A DNA stretch of 5,577 nucleotides from Spirochaetaceae bacterium (GTDB lineage Bacteria > Spirochaetota > Spirochaetia > Treponematales > Breznakiellaceae). Every line of letters begins with the position of its first letter. Position 1 is the stretch's first letter. The notes below the pieces were generated by a model, which was not told where the DNA came from, did not search any database, and saw nothing but the letters and a program-made list of their open reading frames with translations. A program made the position numbers and the translations under genes. This document shows positions 5,516 to 5,577 of the stretch, in pieces. The stretch covers positions 1 to 5,577 of the forward strand of contig JAITAM010000161.1 in NCBI GenBank assembly GCA_031284085.1, read 5' to 3'.

Positions 5516-5577
5516 TACAGGCCAGCGTGTTTCAAAGATTGTTGTATCGGGGATAGAGTACGGCTTTTTGCCTGATA
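5511..5577 (-). repeat. Modular palindromic dispersed repeat, copy 2 (upstream of comF)
   Basis: Read on the minus strand, AAGCCGTACTC (5566-5556) is followed by seven variable bases and GATAC (5548-5544). The 28-base block at 5544-5517 then matches 1272-1299 at 26 positions, and ATTGAA ends the element at 5516-5511. This is the same order and spacing as copy 1, but with one hairpin module instead of three. The match has been traced to base 5566. Whether the element extends further is cut off by the window edge. Confidence 0.75.

Noticed and set aside
1..5577. tRNA, rRNA or transposase genes
   Set aside because: No cloverleaf with a conserved T-loop, no rRNA-like sequence and no DDE, HUH or serine/tyrosine recombinase motifs were seen in any frame.

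Overview
The window looks like part of a host-associated spirochaete chromosome, most probably an oral-type Treponema of mid GC content. This rests on recognising protein styles rather than on any database search. The clues are the spirochaete-like FtsH, the remnant of a secreted caspase-like protein, and the remnant of an Asn/Gly-rich beta-helix surface protein of a kind abundant in Treponema. Genus-level confidence is about 0.6.

Layout. Bases 1-1031 are a gene graveyard. A plus-strand HAD-hydrolase N-terminus is cut off after about 38 codons. On the minus strand there is a secreted caspase-family gene that has lost its reading frame and its second half. It is joined directly to a fragment of a beta-helix surface-protein gene, which itself carries a nonsense codon. 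Bases 116-398 hold no recognisable gene but do hold several perfect hairpins. Bases 1032-1372 are non-coding: a 28-bp tandem duplication, a stem-loop, a modular palindrome-rich repeat, and then the promoter and Shine-Dalgarno site of the first intact gene.

Three intact genes follow. lysA (diaminopimelate decarboxylase, plus strand, 1373-2614) converges on ftsH (membrane AAA+ zinc protease, minus strand, 2740-4617). A comF-family gene (minus strand, 4727-5476) lies upstream of ftsH but ends at its own intrinsic terminator (4695-4721), and ftsH has its own candidate promoter and a strong ribosome binding site. The three therefore look like separate transcription units: lysine/cell-wall precursor metabolism, membrane protein quality control, and a phosphoribosyltransferase-fold protein linked to DNA uptake in other bacteria. 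No pathway ties them together.

The most interesting structure is non-coding. The same modular repeat occurs upstream of lysA (1218-1324) and, inverted, upstream of comF (5515-5566), so both copies point toward the downstream gene. Its terminal TTGAA appears to supply the -35 element of the lysA promoter. Degenerate relatives may lie between lysA and ftsH. I found no CRISPR array, RNA gene, transposase or intact novel defence system. The caspase remnant is the only hint of an unusual system, and it is dead as it stands.
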